64,000 nucleotides of DNA from DASVTU01 sp036387415 (GTDB taxonomy: Bacteria > Acidobacteriota > Blastocatellia > Pyrinomonadales > Pyrinomonadaceae): NCBI GenBank assembly GCA_036387415.1, contig DASVTU010000019.1, positions 1 to 64,000 on the forward strand. The letters run 5' to 3'. Shown piece by piece: positions 17,433 to 25,193 of the stretch; the first letter of the stretch is position 1, and every line of letters begins with the position of its first letter. A program made the translations under genes and the position numbers. The notes beneath the pieces were generated by a model, which did no database searches, was not told the origin of the DNA, and saw nothing but the letters and a program-made list of their open reading frames with translations.

Positions 17433-18557
17433 ATGGATAGAAATAAAACAGACCGCCGGAGTTTCCTCACGTCTGCGATGGCGGCGAGCGCCTTCGTCCT
17501 GGCAAAGGGTAGTTTGAATCCGCGCTACTTTGCCGCCGAGCGTGGACCGAAGCGTCATTTCTCTCCCGTGAGTGTTTCGAGAGACCGACTCATTCGCACA
17601 GTCGTCGGACTAAGACCGTATCGTTCGGAAGGATTTGTCATTAAAGCAGAGCGTATGGGCGAGAAACTCCTCATTCATAATTACGGACATGGCGGTGCGG
17701 GCGTCACACTATCATGGGGAGCGGCAACCCTGGCGGTTGAGCATGCGCGCGATGCCCAACAGAACCGCTTCGCCGTTTTAGGAAGCGGGGTCATGGGATT
17801 ATCGGTGGCACGGCTTCTTCAACGACGCGGAGGCACTGTCACTATCTATGCGAAAGACCTCCCGCCTAATACCACATCCAACGTCGCTGGAGGTCTATGG
17901 TACCCGTCTTCTTTATATAACTCGCAAAAGGTCAGCGCGGCATTTCTTGAGCAATTCCGTCTTGCCTGCCGGATTTCAAATAGAGCATTCCAGGAACTCG
18001 TCGGCGACCAGTACGGAGTTCGTTGGGTAGAAACATTTGAATTAGAACAAGAACCCGCGCCGTTCGAGCGTGAACTGCCCGGAGGAGCGCAACTATATCC
18101 TGAGACCAGGATTCTTCGAGAACCAAAACGTTACTTCGGCTCTCCTTACGTCAGACAATTCAGCACGATGTTGATTGAACCGCCCGTGTACATGAATGCG
18201 CTGTTGCGCGATTTCTATATCGCCGGGGGGAAGGTCGTGGTGAAGGAATTTCGGAGCCGTGAAGAAATCGCGTTGTTGTCCGAGCCGATAATCTTTAACT
18301 GCACCGGCCTCGGATCAAAGGCACTTTTCGATGATGCGGTGCTAATCCCGGTGCGCGGTCAGCTAGAAGTCCTGCTGCCGCAGCCGGAGATTGATTATTG
18401 TTATCTGAGCGACTCTTTCTATATGTTTCCGCGTCGAGACGGAATCATTCTCGGCGGAACATTCGAACACAGGAATTGGTCTCTTGAGCCTGACGCAGAT
18501 CAGATCACACGCATTCTTGAAGCTAATGCTAATATCAGCAAAGGTCTTCGGCGTTGA
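17433..18557 (+). CDS. Tat-exported D-amino-acid-oxidase-like flavoprotein, circularly permuted
   Basis: A 374-residue FAD oxidoreductase with a Tat signal (RRSFL at residues 8-12). The motif order is reversed relative to classical D-amino acid oxidases. GLRPYR (59-64) and HNYGHGGAGVTLSWG (82-96), normally the C-terminus, come before the FAD-binding GSGVMG (117-122). TTSNVAGGLWYP, IPVRGQ and ILGGTFEHRNW then follow in normal order, and the protein ends where the classical enzyme would enter GLRPxR. The fold would be complete but permuted. Oxidation of D-amino acids or a related amine in the periplasm is likely but inferred. Confidence 0.88.
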   Translation: MDRNKTDRRSFLTSAMAASAFVLAKGSLNPRYFAAERGPKRHFSPVSVSRDRLIRTVVGLRPYRSEGFVIKAERMGEKLLIHNYGHGGAGVTLSWGAATLAVEHARDAQQNRFAVLGSGVMGLSVARLLQRRGGTVTIYAKDLPPNTTSNVAGGLWYPSSLYNSQKVSAAFLEQFRLACRISNRAFQELVGDQYGVRWVETFELEQEPAPFERELPGGAQLYPETRILREPKRYFGSPYVRQFSTMLIEPPVYMNALLRDFYIAGGKVVVKEFRSREEIALLSEPIIFNCTGLGSKALFDDAVLIPVRGQLEVLLPQPEIDYCYLSDSFYMFPRRDGIILGGTFEHRNWSLEPDADQITRILEANANISKGLRR

Positions 18558-18568
18558 TTCTTATAGCG

Positions 18569-18671
18569 GTATAACAACTCATTCGACCGGACGCGGAGTT
18601 AGCTTGCTTCTCATCGAGAACTTGCGCGGTTTAGGCGCTGTGTGACGCGCCGGTCAATTCGGGCGTTAGGG
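18569..18671 (+). repeat. attC site 21
   Basis: Cores GTATAAC and GTTAGGG; arms CATTCGACCGG and CCGGTCAATTCG. Confidence 0.92.
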
Positions 18672-18697
18672 GATTTCTCGCTGCACGGGTATTTCTC

Positions 18698-19279
18698 ATG
18701 ATTATAATGATCAATGGCTCATTCGGAGTCGGCAAAACTACAGTAGCAAAACTACTACGCCGTTCCTTTTCAAGGAGCGTGATATATGATCCTGAATGGT
18801 CTGGGTTAGTCTTGATGCGTCTGCCAAAGTGGATCAAATTGAAAGGGTCGGCAGCAGGCGATTTCCAGCACATCGAATTATGGCGGAAGTCCGTAGTGGC
18901 AGGCGTCAGGCTGTTTCGTCTATTCGCTTCGGGCGCGGTCATAGTCCCAATGACTTTTAGCCACCGCGCCTATTTTGATGAGGTCACAAAAGGTCTCAAG
19001 CATCTCGACCCAGAGCTCAGGGTATTCTGCTTAAAGGCCAGTCTGTCGACCATCAAGAAACGGCTTGTGAAACGCGCGACTAGAATCGAAGGGCCGGGGT
19101 CGGAGTGGATTGCGCGCCGAATAGAAGAGTGTGCAGATGCTCATCGCGACTCCCATTTTGGCGAGCCTATTGATACAGAAGATCGCACAGCCCGTGAAGT
19201 TACGGAAGATATCATCAAGAAGATAGGGCAGCCGCGTCCAACAAGCGCCGAACAACGGCATGCACCCAACCGCGAATAG
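18698..19279 (+). CDS. TmrB-like P-loop ATP-binding protein
   Basis: A 193-residue P-loop protein. Walker A is GSFGVGKTT at residues 7-15. Further landmarks match the tunicamycin-resistance protein TmrB of Bacillus: YDPEWSG, DFQHIELW, VIVPMTFSHRAYFDE, LKASLSTIKKRLVKRA and W-x-x-x-R-x-x-E-C. TmrB is thought to bind tunicamycin at the membrane. Resistance to that or a similar nucleoside compound is plausible here but unproven. The reading frame continues into attC 22, which encodes the last residues AEQRHAPNRE. Confidence 0.85.
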   Translation: MIIMINGSFGVGKTTVAKLLRRSFSRSVIYDPEWSGLVLMRLPKWIKLKGSAAGDFQHIELWRKSVVAGVRLFRLFASGAVIVPMTFSHRAYFDEVTKGLKHLDPELRVFCLKASLSTIKKRLVKRATRIEGPGSEWIARRIEECADAHRDSHFGEPIDTEDRTAREVTEDIIKKIGQPRPTSAEQRHAPNRE

Positions 19280-19349
19280 CGTTGCTCTCATGTGCAAGAC
19301 TTGCCGTTATCGGTGTTGTGAGCGCGGCAGATTATTTCGAGCGTTGGGC
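19247..19349 (+). repeat. attC site 22 (hybrid arms)
   Basis: Cores GCCGAAC and GTTGGGC. The left arm is of the GGCATGCACCC class; the right arm GCAGATTATTTCGAGCG is of the other class. It overlaps the end of the TmrB-like gene. Confidence 0.88.
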
Positions 19350-19373
19350 GTCGTCGTGTTATGAATAGTGTAT

Positions 19374-20063
19374 ATGGCAAATGAAGTTATTCCTTATCTT
19401 GAGATGTGCCAACGGGAAGGCTCTAGCCTTCAGCGTGGCATGAACTTTGCCATTGGCGGCACTCATTCTGTGATTCTGATGTCACTTCGCCCCAATGCTC
19501 CATATCACGATCAAGTATTGGATGGCGGCTTTACTTTAATCTACGAGGGGCATGATATCCCTCGCAATAAGGCGTATTCCAACCCGAAGCTAATTAACCA
19601 GCCGGAGAAATACCCCTCTGGAAAGTTAACAGAAAACGGAAAGTTTCATCTAACCGCTCAAAATTATAAGAGTGTTGTAAGGCAGCCTGAAAGGGTTCGT
19701 GTCTATGAGAAAATCTATCCGGGAATTTGGTCATATAATGGTATCTTTCATTTAGTGGATTCTTGGATAGAACAATCTGGCGAGCGCACTGTTTTCAAAT
19801 TTAAGTTGATTGCCGTCGAAGGGGAGGAAGATTTCTCTATTCCTGCCCCTTTGAATCCGGTCAGAAGGCGAATAATTCCTACACCTGTGAAACTCCACGT
19901 ATGGAAACGCGATGGTGGAAAGTGTGTAGAATGTGGCGCAACGGACGAACTACATTTCGACCATATTGTGCCATATTCTAAAGGCGGCACATCCTTGACG
20001 GCGGAGAATGTTCAACTTCTGTGCGCGAGGCATAATTTACAGAAACATGGTCGTATTCTCTAA
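19374..20063 (+). CDS. SRA-HNH modification-dependent endonuclease
   Basis: 229 residues from the ATG at 19374; a GTG at 19368 is possible. Residues about 20-150 look like an SRA/YDG domain, which flips and reads 5-methyl- or 5-hydroxymethylcytosine: DQVLDGGFTLIYEGHD, then RVRVYEK, then WSYNGIFHLVDSW and VFKFKL. An HNH nuclease follows: CVECGATDELHFDHIVPYSKGG and LLCARHN, with four Cys/His zinc ligands. SRA-HNH proteins cut modified DNA as type IV restriction systems. A one-gene defence module fits a mobile cassette well. Confidence 0.87.
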   Translation: MANEVIPYLEMCQREGSSLQRGMNFAIGGTHSVILMSLRPNAPYHDQVLDGGFTLIYEGHDIPRNKAYSNPKLINQPEKYPSGKLTENGKFHLTAQNYKSVVRQPERVRVYEKIYPGIWSYNGIFHLVDSWIEQSGERTVFKFKLIAVEGEEDFSIPAPLNPVRRRIIPTPVKLHVWKRDGGKCVECGATDELHFDHIVPYSKGGTSLTAENVQLLCARHNLQKHGRIL

Positions 20064-20070
20064 TTGCGCC

Positions 20071-20179
20071 GCCCAACAACCCATTCAAACCAACGCCTCG
20101 GTAGCATCCCTTTCATCTTTGATTTATCCTTCCTATGTTGAATGCCTGCGCTCGGGGCGGGTTAATTCGGGCGTTAGGC
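20071..20179 (+). repeat. attC site 23
   Basis: Cores GCCCAAC and GTTAGGC; the left core is the exact complement of the right core of attC 22. Confidence 0.94.
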
Positions 20180-20205
20180 GGCAGCGACTCGATATGGAGG
20201 GAAAG

Positions 20206-20541
20206 ATGGAAACTATCAAGGATGCGAGCCATCTTTATGAAGTCGAGCACCGTGCTCTTCATGCTGAGCGGCACGGCTTCCGCATCAGCGAACTTCAAAT
20301 TTCACCGACACAAAATGTGCCCTGGCATTACCACAACAATATCCATGACACGTTTTACGTGATCGAAGGACAAATTAGGCTTTTCCTGCGCGAGCCAACA
20401 GAGGAGGTGCGGCTTGGCCCTTGTGACACCTATTCTGTCAGACCGCGCCGTCCGCACTTTGTGGCTAATGCTGGAGATGGCTCGGCAACCTTCCTTGTGC
20501 TTCAAGGCATCGGCGATTACGATTATGTCCCGCTAGGGTAG
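20206..20541 (+). CDS. Cupin domain protein
   Basis: The start at 20206 has GGAGGG six bases upstream; the frame opens earlier only by running through attC 23. 111 residues form a single cupin barrel. Metal ligands are visible as WHYHNNIHDTFYVIEG (two His and an acidic residue) and the second-motif His in RRPHFV. Small single-cupin proteins include dioxygenases, isomerases and sensors; the substrate is unknown. Confidence 0.88.
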   Translation: METIKDASHLYEVEHRALHAERHGFRISELQISPTQNVPWHYHNNIHDTFYVIEGQIRLFLREPTEEVRLGPCDTYSVRPRRPHFVANAGDGSATFLVLQGIGDYDYVPLG

Positions 20542-20572
20542 CAGGCTGTGCGGAGGGTCTGCTGCGTGAGCC

Positions 20573-20643
20573 GCCCAACAACTCATTCAACAGGGGCGCA
20601 CATACAGAGTTTTGTTTCTTGCTCCTGCGCTAATTCAGATTGG
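20573..20643 (+). repeat. attC site 24, right half eroded
   Basis: The left core GCCCAAC and arm AACTCATTCAACAGG are intact. The right side retains only TAATTCAGATTGGCTA in place of the usual TAATTCGGGCGTTAGG, and the central part is shortened. Confidence 0.65.
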
Positions 20644-20916
20644 CTAAGATATAACGAACTTCAGTACGTATCGCTCATTTGACAAAGTTTGGCTTTCGGA
20701 TCTCATTCCGATTTTGCTTCACGTGTTAGATATTTGTGTGATCGTGGAGGGCGTTATACTACTACGATCTGTCTATATAGCTCACATGACCCGCCTTAAC
20801 ACCTGCCGTAGAATTGGACATTTCTGCGCCATCTATGCACGATGCTTTGCATCTTTGATTGGACGAGGCGATGGTTATATTGATCGTGTAAGACACTCGG
20901 TCGTGGAGGCAAGGCG
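20644..20916. other. Gene-free stretch before the methyltransferase
   Basis: About 270 bases after an eroded attC with no convincing gene. A 124-codon ORF at 20714-21088 overlaps the methyltransferase in another frame and looks spurious. Confidence 0.45.
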
Positions 20917-21702
20917 GTGCTCGATCACAACAATCTCGAAGAGTTCGCTGACGCAGTCAACTATGACAGGGCCGATGCCAGTGATACCGGTGTCGCTTTC
21001 TATAGTGCGTTGGCCCGGGAAGCAAGTGGTTCAGTGCTTGAGCTTGCTTGTGGCACTAGCCGTGTCACCATTCCGATTGCGAGATTAGGTTTTCCGGTCA
21101 CTGGCTTAGATATCGTCCCAGGAATGCTCGCGCAGGCGAAGAGCAAATCTGCTGGTTTGTCGGTACGCTGGGTAGAAGGTGATGCGCGAACCTTTGACCT
21201 CCGCGAGCACTTTCGGCTGATCTTTCTGACTGGCAATGCCTTTCAAGCCTTTGTGACCAACGCCGAGCAAGCGGCAGTATTGCAGTGCGTGCACGCACAC
21301 TTAGATGATGAGGGGTTGTTCGCCTTCGAGACGCGCAACCCCCTGTTTCCCAATCTAAAGACGCGCGAGGGCTTCTTTGTAACCCTTGAAACCCTCGGCG
21401 AGGAGGTACGCTGGCCGTCTTACATCAACGCCGATGGATACGAGGTGCATATAACGACAACGCAGGTCTATGATCATGTCGCGCAAATCGTGCATGTGAC
21501 AGGCACCAAACGCTGGCACGATGGTGAGCAGGAGCACATGCAGATTACCCGTACCGCGTTGCGTTATACCTTCCCGCAGGAGCTTGTGGCGCTGCTGCAC
21601 TACAATGGTTTCACTATCCTTCGCCAGTACGGAGATTGGAATGAAGAGCCGCTCACTGCCGCGAGTCCGAGTATTATCTCCGTCTGTCGCAAGCGCACAT
21701 AA
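20917..21702 (+). CDS. Class I SAM-dependent methyltransferase
   Basis: A GTG start at 20917 follows GGAGGCAAGGCG. The 261-residue protein has motif I as VLELACGTSRVTIP (SAM glycine loop), VTGLDIVPGMLAQA for the acidic residue binding ribose, and EGDARTFDL. The C-terminal half is a beta-rich extension common in small-molecule methyltransferases. The substrate is unknown. Neighbouring attC sites on both sides are eroded, so this cassette may no longer be mobile. Confidence 0.88.
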   Translation: MLDHNNLEEFADAVNYDRADASDTGVAFYSALAREASGSVLELACGTSRVTIPIARLGFPVTGLDIVPGMLAQAKSKSAGLSVRWVEGDARTFDLREHFRLIFLTGNAFQAFVTNAEQAAVLQCVHAHLDDEGLFAFETRNPLFPNLKTREGFFVTLETLGEEVRWPSYINADGYEVHITTTQVYDHVAQIVHVTGTKRWHDGEQEHMQITRTALRYTFPQELVALLHYNGFTILRQYGDWNEEPLTAASPSIISVCRKRT

Positions 21703-21748
21703 CCGAGAGATGACCAATACTTACTGCGCGTGAGCGAACATCGCTGCC

Positions 21749-21817
21749 ATCGAACAAGGCAATGCAGTTGACGCCTTGTATCTTGTCTAAGGGCGCGGGC
21801 GATACCGGGCCTTGTGC
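21749..21817 (+). repeat. attC site 25, degenerate
   Basis: Left core ATCGAAC, then a shortened AAGGCAATGCA arm. The right arm GCGGGCGATACCGGGC ends in CTTGTGC instead of GTTRRRY. Clearly related to the GGCATGCA class but decayed. Confidence 0.6.
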
Positions 21818-21893
21818 GCTTCCTCCTACCGAAGGAAGTATTGGCGAACCTACTAGCTCACAAAGTCGTATCTGAGCCAAGAGGTAAAATTAC

Positions 21894-22358
21894 ATGTATT
21901 GCCCATCTTGCGGTGCTGCACTGACAAAAGAGATGAACTACTGCAACCGTTGCGGGATTGACTTGAGTGTAATCAAAGGCAGTAGTAATTCTAAATCACT
22001 AGAAAAATCGATAGAGTCAATTATTTGGTCTATGGTCATAGCCACTGCTACGGTGCTTGGTATTATGGTGGCTGTGATGGCTCTGATGAAAGGATTTGAG
22101 TTAGAGGGAGAAGTTGTTATTGTGTTCATGGCTTTGATGTTTCTGATATTGCTAGGAATTAACGGCGTACTCATCTGGCAGTTATTACGCATGAACACTC
22201 TTGCCAAAGAAGCACGGAACGCATCCCAATTGGAGAGACATGAGACAAAAGAACTTGGCGCGAGGTGTGAGCAGGGTCTTATTGAACCTCGAATGAGTGT
22301 CACAGAGAACAGGACGCGAATGTTAGAGCCAAGATACGAAGAGCGAAGAACAAAATAA
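21894..22358 (+). CDS. Zinc-ribbon membrane protein
   Basis: A 154-residue protein. An N-terminal zinc ribbon (CPSCG at residues 3-7 and CNRCG at 17-21) is followed by two transmembrane helices at about residues 45-65 and 78-100. A charged cytoplasmic tail rich in Glu and Arg ends the protein. GAGG lies ten bases before the ATG. The layout resembles a second cassette protein at 25194-25730. The function is unknown. Confidence 0.85.
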   Translation: MYCPSCGAALTKEMNYCNRCGIDLSVIKGSSNSKSLEKSIESIIWSMVIATATVLGIMVAVMALMKGFELEGEVVIVFMALMFLILLGINGVLIWQLLRMNTLAKEARNASQLERHETKELGARCEQGLIEPRMSVTENRTRMLEPRYEERRTK

Positions 22359-22386
22359 AATTTGTGGCGCATGAATGCCCGGCCAC

Positions 22387-22508
22387 GTATAACGCTGAAA
22401 TTGTGCAGCGGCGCACAATCATTCATTCTCATGCGCGAGGAAGGTTGATGAGAAGTTTGCTGTAGAGAAGTTTGCTATTGAGCCGTCCGCTCGAATGACT
22501 TGTTAGAC
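22387..22508 (-). repeat. attC site 26, inverted orientation
   Basis: Read on the minus strand it starts GTCTAACAAGTCATTCGAGC and ends CACAATTTCAGCGTTATAC, the normal left and right attC ends. All other sites read on the plus strand. Its right-hand core on the plus strand, GTTAGAC, exactly complements the left core of attC 27. Confidence 0.75.
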
Positions 22509-22649
22509 CATCTTCTATTCCGGCCAACTGAAGTATAGGAATTGACTCGCTGCTTGTTTTGGCATAAAAGCACTGTGCCTTAAAACCCACCTCTTAGACA
22601 ACGGTGCGAAGTCGTGGGCAATCCGACGAGAATGAGAGGAGACCGAGCA

Positions 22650-23000
22650 ATGGTTAAACCTTTTGTCGGTACTTGGGATACACAGTGGGTGAGTCAGGAT
22701 AACAGAGTACAGGGTTCTGCCACTTTAACCGTGACTGAATCTACCGTGAGTCAATCTTCAGAACTTGTTCTGAACGGCTTCTGGGATGCGCCAGACATGC
22801 GACCCGGTACGGTGCATGGGAAGTTGTCAGGCAATACATGGCATGGTGAGTGGTGGCTTTCACCTACTCAGAGAGGTGAATTCACATTCACGCTAGAAGG
22901 AGATGGCAAGTTCCAAGGCACCTACACCGACCTCAACAGGCCAGCCCTAAAGAGCGAGATATGGAACGGCGTATTGATACGGAAACATGTGCCTGTGTAG
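22650..23000 (+). CDS. Small beta-rich hypothetical protein
   Basis: The start at 22650 has GAGAGGAG eight bases upstream; an upstream GTG at 22614 is less likely. 116 residues, no signal peptide. Tryptophan-rich alternating strands (GTWDTQWV, GNTWHGEWWL, GEFTFTLEGDGKFQGTYT) suggest a small lipocalin-like or beta-barrel fold. The gene lies between the inverted attC 26 and attC 27, so its cassette is flanked by oppositely oriented sites. Confidence 0.75.
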   Translation: MVKPFVGTWDTQWVSQDNRVQGSATLTVTESTVSQSSELVLNGFWDAPDMRPGTVHGKLSGNTWHGEWWLSPTQRGEFTFTLEGDGKFQGTYTDLNRPALKSEIWNGVLIRKHVPV

Positions 23001-23042
23001 AAGGAATAAAGCATCGGAAACATGTTTCACTGACAATCAGAG

Positions 23043-23151
23043 GTCTAACAAGTCATTCGACCTGAGCGCCCGATAGCATTGCTTTCATCGTCTCTTTCTC
23101 AGATTGAGATGGATGCTTCATGCGGGCGGCGGGTCAATTCCAGCGTTAGGC
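23043..23151 (+). repeat. attC site 27
   Basis: Cores GTCTAAC and GTTAGGC; arms AAGTCATTCGACC and GGTCAATTCCAGCG pair. Confidence 0.93.
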
Positions 23152-23176
23152 GCACGTTACTCAGGGGTTAAATGAC

Positions 23177-23761
23177 ATGCAGGAGAGGCGGATCATAAGA
23201 AAGATATTAAACAAGTCGGAGGCTCCAATGGGCCGCCCTCCTGCCATCGTCTTGATTGACCCCAAATACGCCCATAACGTCGGCATGGTAGTGCGGCTGG
23301 CGTCCTGTTACGGCTTGGGTCAGGTCTGGTTTACAGGCGAGAGGGTCTCGTTGGATATTTCGTTCAGGAAGCGGCTGCCACGCGAAGAGCGGATGAAGGG
23401 GTATGCCGATGTCGAGATAATCAATTACGACTACCCCTTCGAGCAGTTCGCCGATGTCGTACCCGTAGCGGTAGAAGTTCGGAAGGGATCGGAGTCGCTT
23501 CACGGCTTCGAGCACCCGCCCAACGCCGTGTATGTGTTCGGCCCGGAAGACGGCAGCGTGTCGAAGCCTCATATAAGTCACTGCCATCGGTTTGTCGTAA
23601 TCCCGACGAAACATTGTCTTAATTTGGCGACGGCAGTCGCGACGGTATTATGGGATCGGCAATATAAAGGTTGGCTGAGCGGGAATTCGGAAGACATTTC
23701 AACGCCCGGCGAGTTTGAGGGCAGGGGCTTAGTTGAATTCCCCGATGACATTGTGTGGTGA
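23177..23761 (+). CDS. TrmH/SpoU-family RNA 2'-O-methyltransferase
   Basis: A SPOUT-fold RNA methyltransferase of 194 residues. A start at 23228, with GGAGG upstream, would give 177. Motif 1 is PKYAHNVGMVVRLASCYG with the catalytic Arg. Motif 2 is VYVFGPEDGS and motif 3 is VIPTKHCLNLATAVATVLWDR, together forming the knotted SAM site. Its short length and lack of an N-terminal RNA-binding domain resemble TrmL- or TrmH-like tRNA enzymes, but the target is unknown. An RNA-modifying enzyme on a cassette is uncommon. Confidence 0.87.
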   Translation: MQERRIIRKILNKSEAPMGRPPAIVLIDPKYAHNVGMVVRLASCYGLGQVWFTGERVSLDISFRKRLPREERMKGYADVEIINYDYPFEQFADVVPVAVEVRKGSESLHGFEHPPNAVYVFGPEDGSVSKPHISHCHRFVVIPTKHCLNLATAVATVLWDRQYKGWLSGNSEDISTPGEFEGRGLVEFPDDIVW

Positions 23762-23769
23762 GTGAAGGA

Positions 23770-23855
23770 GCCTAACAACGGCATGCACCCGACACGCATC
23801 AGCGCAGTTCTCAATATCAAACGCAGCAGCGGGCGAGTGATGCCGGACGTTCGGC
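23770..23855 (+). repeat. attC site 28
   Basis: Cores GCCTAAC and GTTCGGC; the left core is the exact complement of the right core of attC 27. Confidence 0.92.
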
Positions 23856-23876
23856 GGCTAAATTAGGAGGGTAATG

Positions 23877-24365
23877 ATGAGACAAAATACGCGTAAACTT
23901 ATCTCGCTTATCTTTGGCCTCAGTCTTCTCTTGAGCGCCTCTCTGCACGATAATTCGCCTGGTTTCAAGGCTGAAGCCATACAGAAATCCCGCCCGCGTA
24001 AGCCTCGCAGGTCGACACGGGCGTTCTCAGGCAGCGACGAGGTATTCGCACGCGCCTTCGAGCAGCGCACCAGCAACGTGCAGGTGGAGGGGCAGGGCAT
24101 CGTCCGCAGGGTGCTCTCGGACGACAACGACGGAAGCCGTCATCAGCGCTTCATCTTGGCGCTCGCCTCGGGTCAGACGCTGCTCATCTCGCACAACATC
24201 GACATAGCGCCGAGAGTGGTTGGACTGCACAAAGGCGACATGGTGTCGTTCAGCGGCGAGTACGAATGGAACTCGCAAGGCGGCGTGGTTCACTGGACAC
24301 ACCGAGACCCAAGCAAACGTCACCGAGCGGGCTGGATCAAACACAATGGCAAAGTTTACCAGTAG
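23877..24365 (+). CDS. Secreted DUF3465 family protein
   Basis: AGGAGG lies six bases before the second of two adjacent ATGs (162 residues). A signal peptide (LISLIFGLSLLLSASL) leads to a compact OB-like domain. The run QGIVRRVLSDDNDGSRHQRF, LISHNIDIAPRV and GEYEWNSQGGVVHWTHRDP matches the DUF3465 pattern. Its His- and Trp-rich core suggests a ligand site, but the function is unknown. Confidence 0.86.
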   Translation: MRQNTRKLISLIFGLSLLLSASLHDNSPGFKAEAIQKSRPRKPRRSTRAFSGSDEVFARAFEQRTSNVQVEGQGIVRRVLSDDNDGSRHQRFILALASGQTLLISHNIDIAPRVVGLHKGDMVSFSGEYEWNSQGGVVHWTHRDPSKRHRAGWIKHNGKVYQ

Positions 24366-24384
24366 TTGGTCATTTCTCATTGAT

Positions 24385-24412
24385 TGCTCGCGCCTGAATT
24401 CTGGCGTTGAGT
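24385..24412 (+). repeat. attC site 29, right half only
   Basis: Only CGCGCCTGAATTCTGGCG and the right core GTTGAGT remain. No left core or left arm follows the DUF3465 gene. Confidence 0.55.
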
Positions 24413-24505
24413 GCTCACTCTTGAGTTTGCTTAGGACTTTGATTGATTTCGTAGGTGCGGTAAGAAGCCATTTCAATTTTACTTCTGGAAGATAAGGAGA
24501 CGACC

Positions 24506-24964
24506 ATGAGACTAATTGGCGCAGAGAAATCCGCAGTGCTAGTAGTCAGTTTTGTATTAATGATGATTGTCACCGTCGACACTAGTGCCGCGCAGCGTCC
24601 GTTGCCGAACCCCGTACTCGTATTCATCGGGCAGGAGTTCTTCGAGGCTAGCGGCAAGCAGTGGATACGATACAGGTACGCGGTCGCCAACCAGGAGAAT
24701 TACCCGAACGAACTGTTCGCCGCCGCCCCGGAATTGCCGCCCTGCGGAAACAATAAGAAAGCCGCGCGCACTTGGGTTGACCTCTTCGAGCAGAGCGGGA
24801 AGCGGCTCAACGGATTTTGCGCGCTCGGAAGTCATGATGGTCTGAACGAAATATGGTTTGCTCTGGAGCGAGATGTTATTCCGCCGAGCTGGATTTACGT
24901 TGAGATGACTGACCGCAAGATGAATACTAAGTATAAGTCGAATCTTGCTGAGACTACTTTGTGA
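24506..24964 (+). CDS. Secreted hypothetical protein
   Basis: AAGGAG eight bases upstream supports the start (152 residues). The signal peptide ends near TSAAQ. The mature domain has conserved-looking aromatic strands (WIRYRYAVANQENYP), two cysteines (PPCG and NGFCALG) likely to form a disulfide, and a terminal VEMTDRKMNTKYKSN. No family name can be given. It is the only gene between half-site 29 and attC 30. Confidence 0.78.
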   Translation: MRLIGAEKSAVLVVSFVLMMIVTVDTSAAQRPLPNPVLVFIGQEFFEASGKQWIRYRYAVANQENYPNELFAAAPELPPCGNNKKAARTWVDLFEQSGKRLNGFCALGSHDGLNEIWFALERDVIPPSWIYVEMTDRKMNTKYKSNLAETTL

Positions 24965-25015
24965 GGACATTGAACATGCGTCTGGGTTGCAGCTTCGGGC
25001 TTAGTCGCAAGCCGC

Positions 25016-25125
25016 GCCCAACAACTCATTGAACCCGATGCCTCGATAGCATGTCTTTCAAGATGCTTGCTCTGTTGTAAGGTTAGGTGATGCTGGCTCG
25101 GCGCGGGTTAATTCGGGCGTTAGGT
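25016..25125 (+). repeat. attC site 30
   Basis: Cores GCCCAAC and GTTAGGT; arms CATTGAACCCG and GGGTTAATTCGGGCG. Confidence 0.93.
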
Positions 25126-25193
25126 TTCTACCTTTCGCGTCTAATTTGATATTCTTCAACGAGTGGATCAGCTTCCTGTCTTGTGAGGTGCAT

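Noticed and set aside
20714..21088. 124-codon ORF before and inside the methyltransferase gene
   Set aside because: It overlaps a clear SAM methyltransferase in another frame and shows no conserved pattern.
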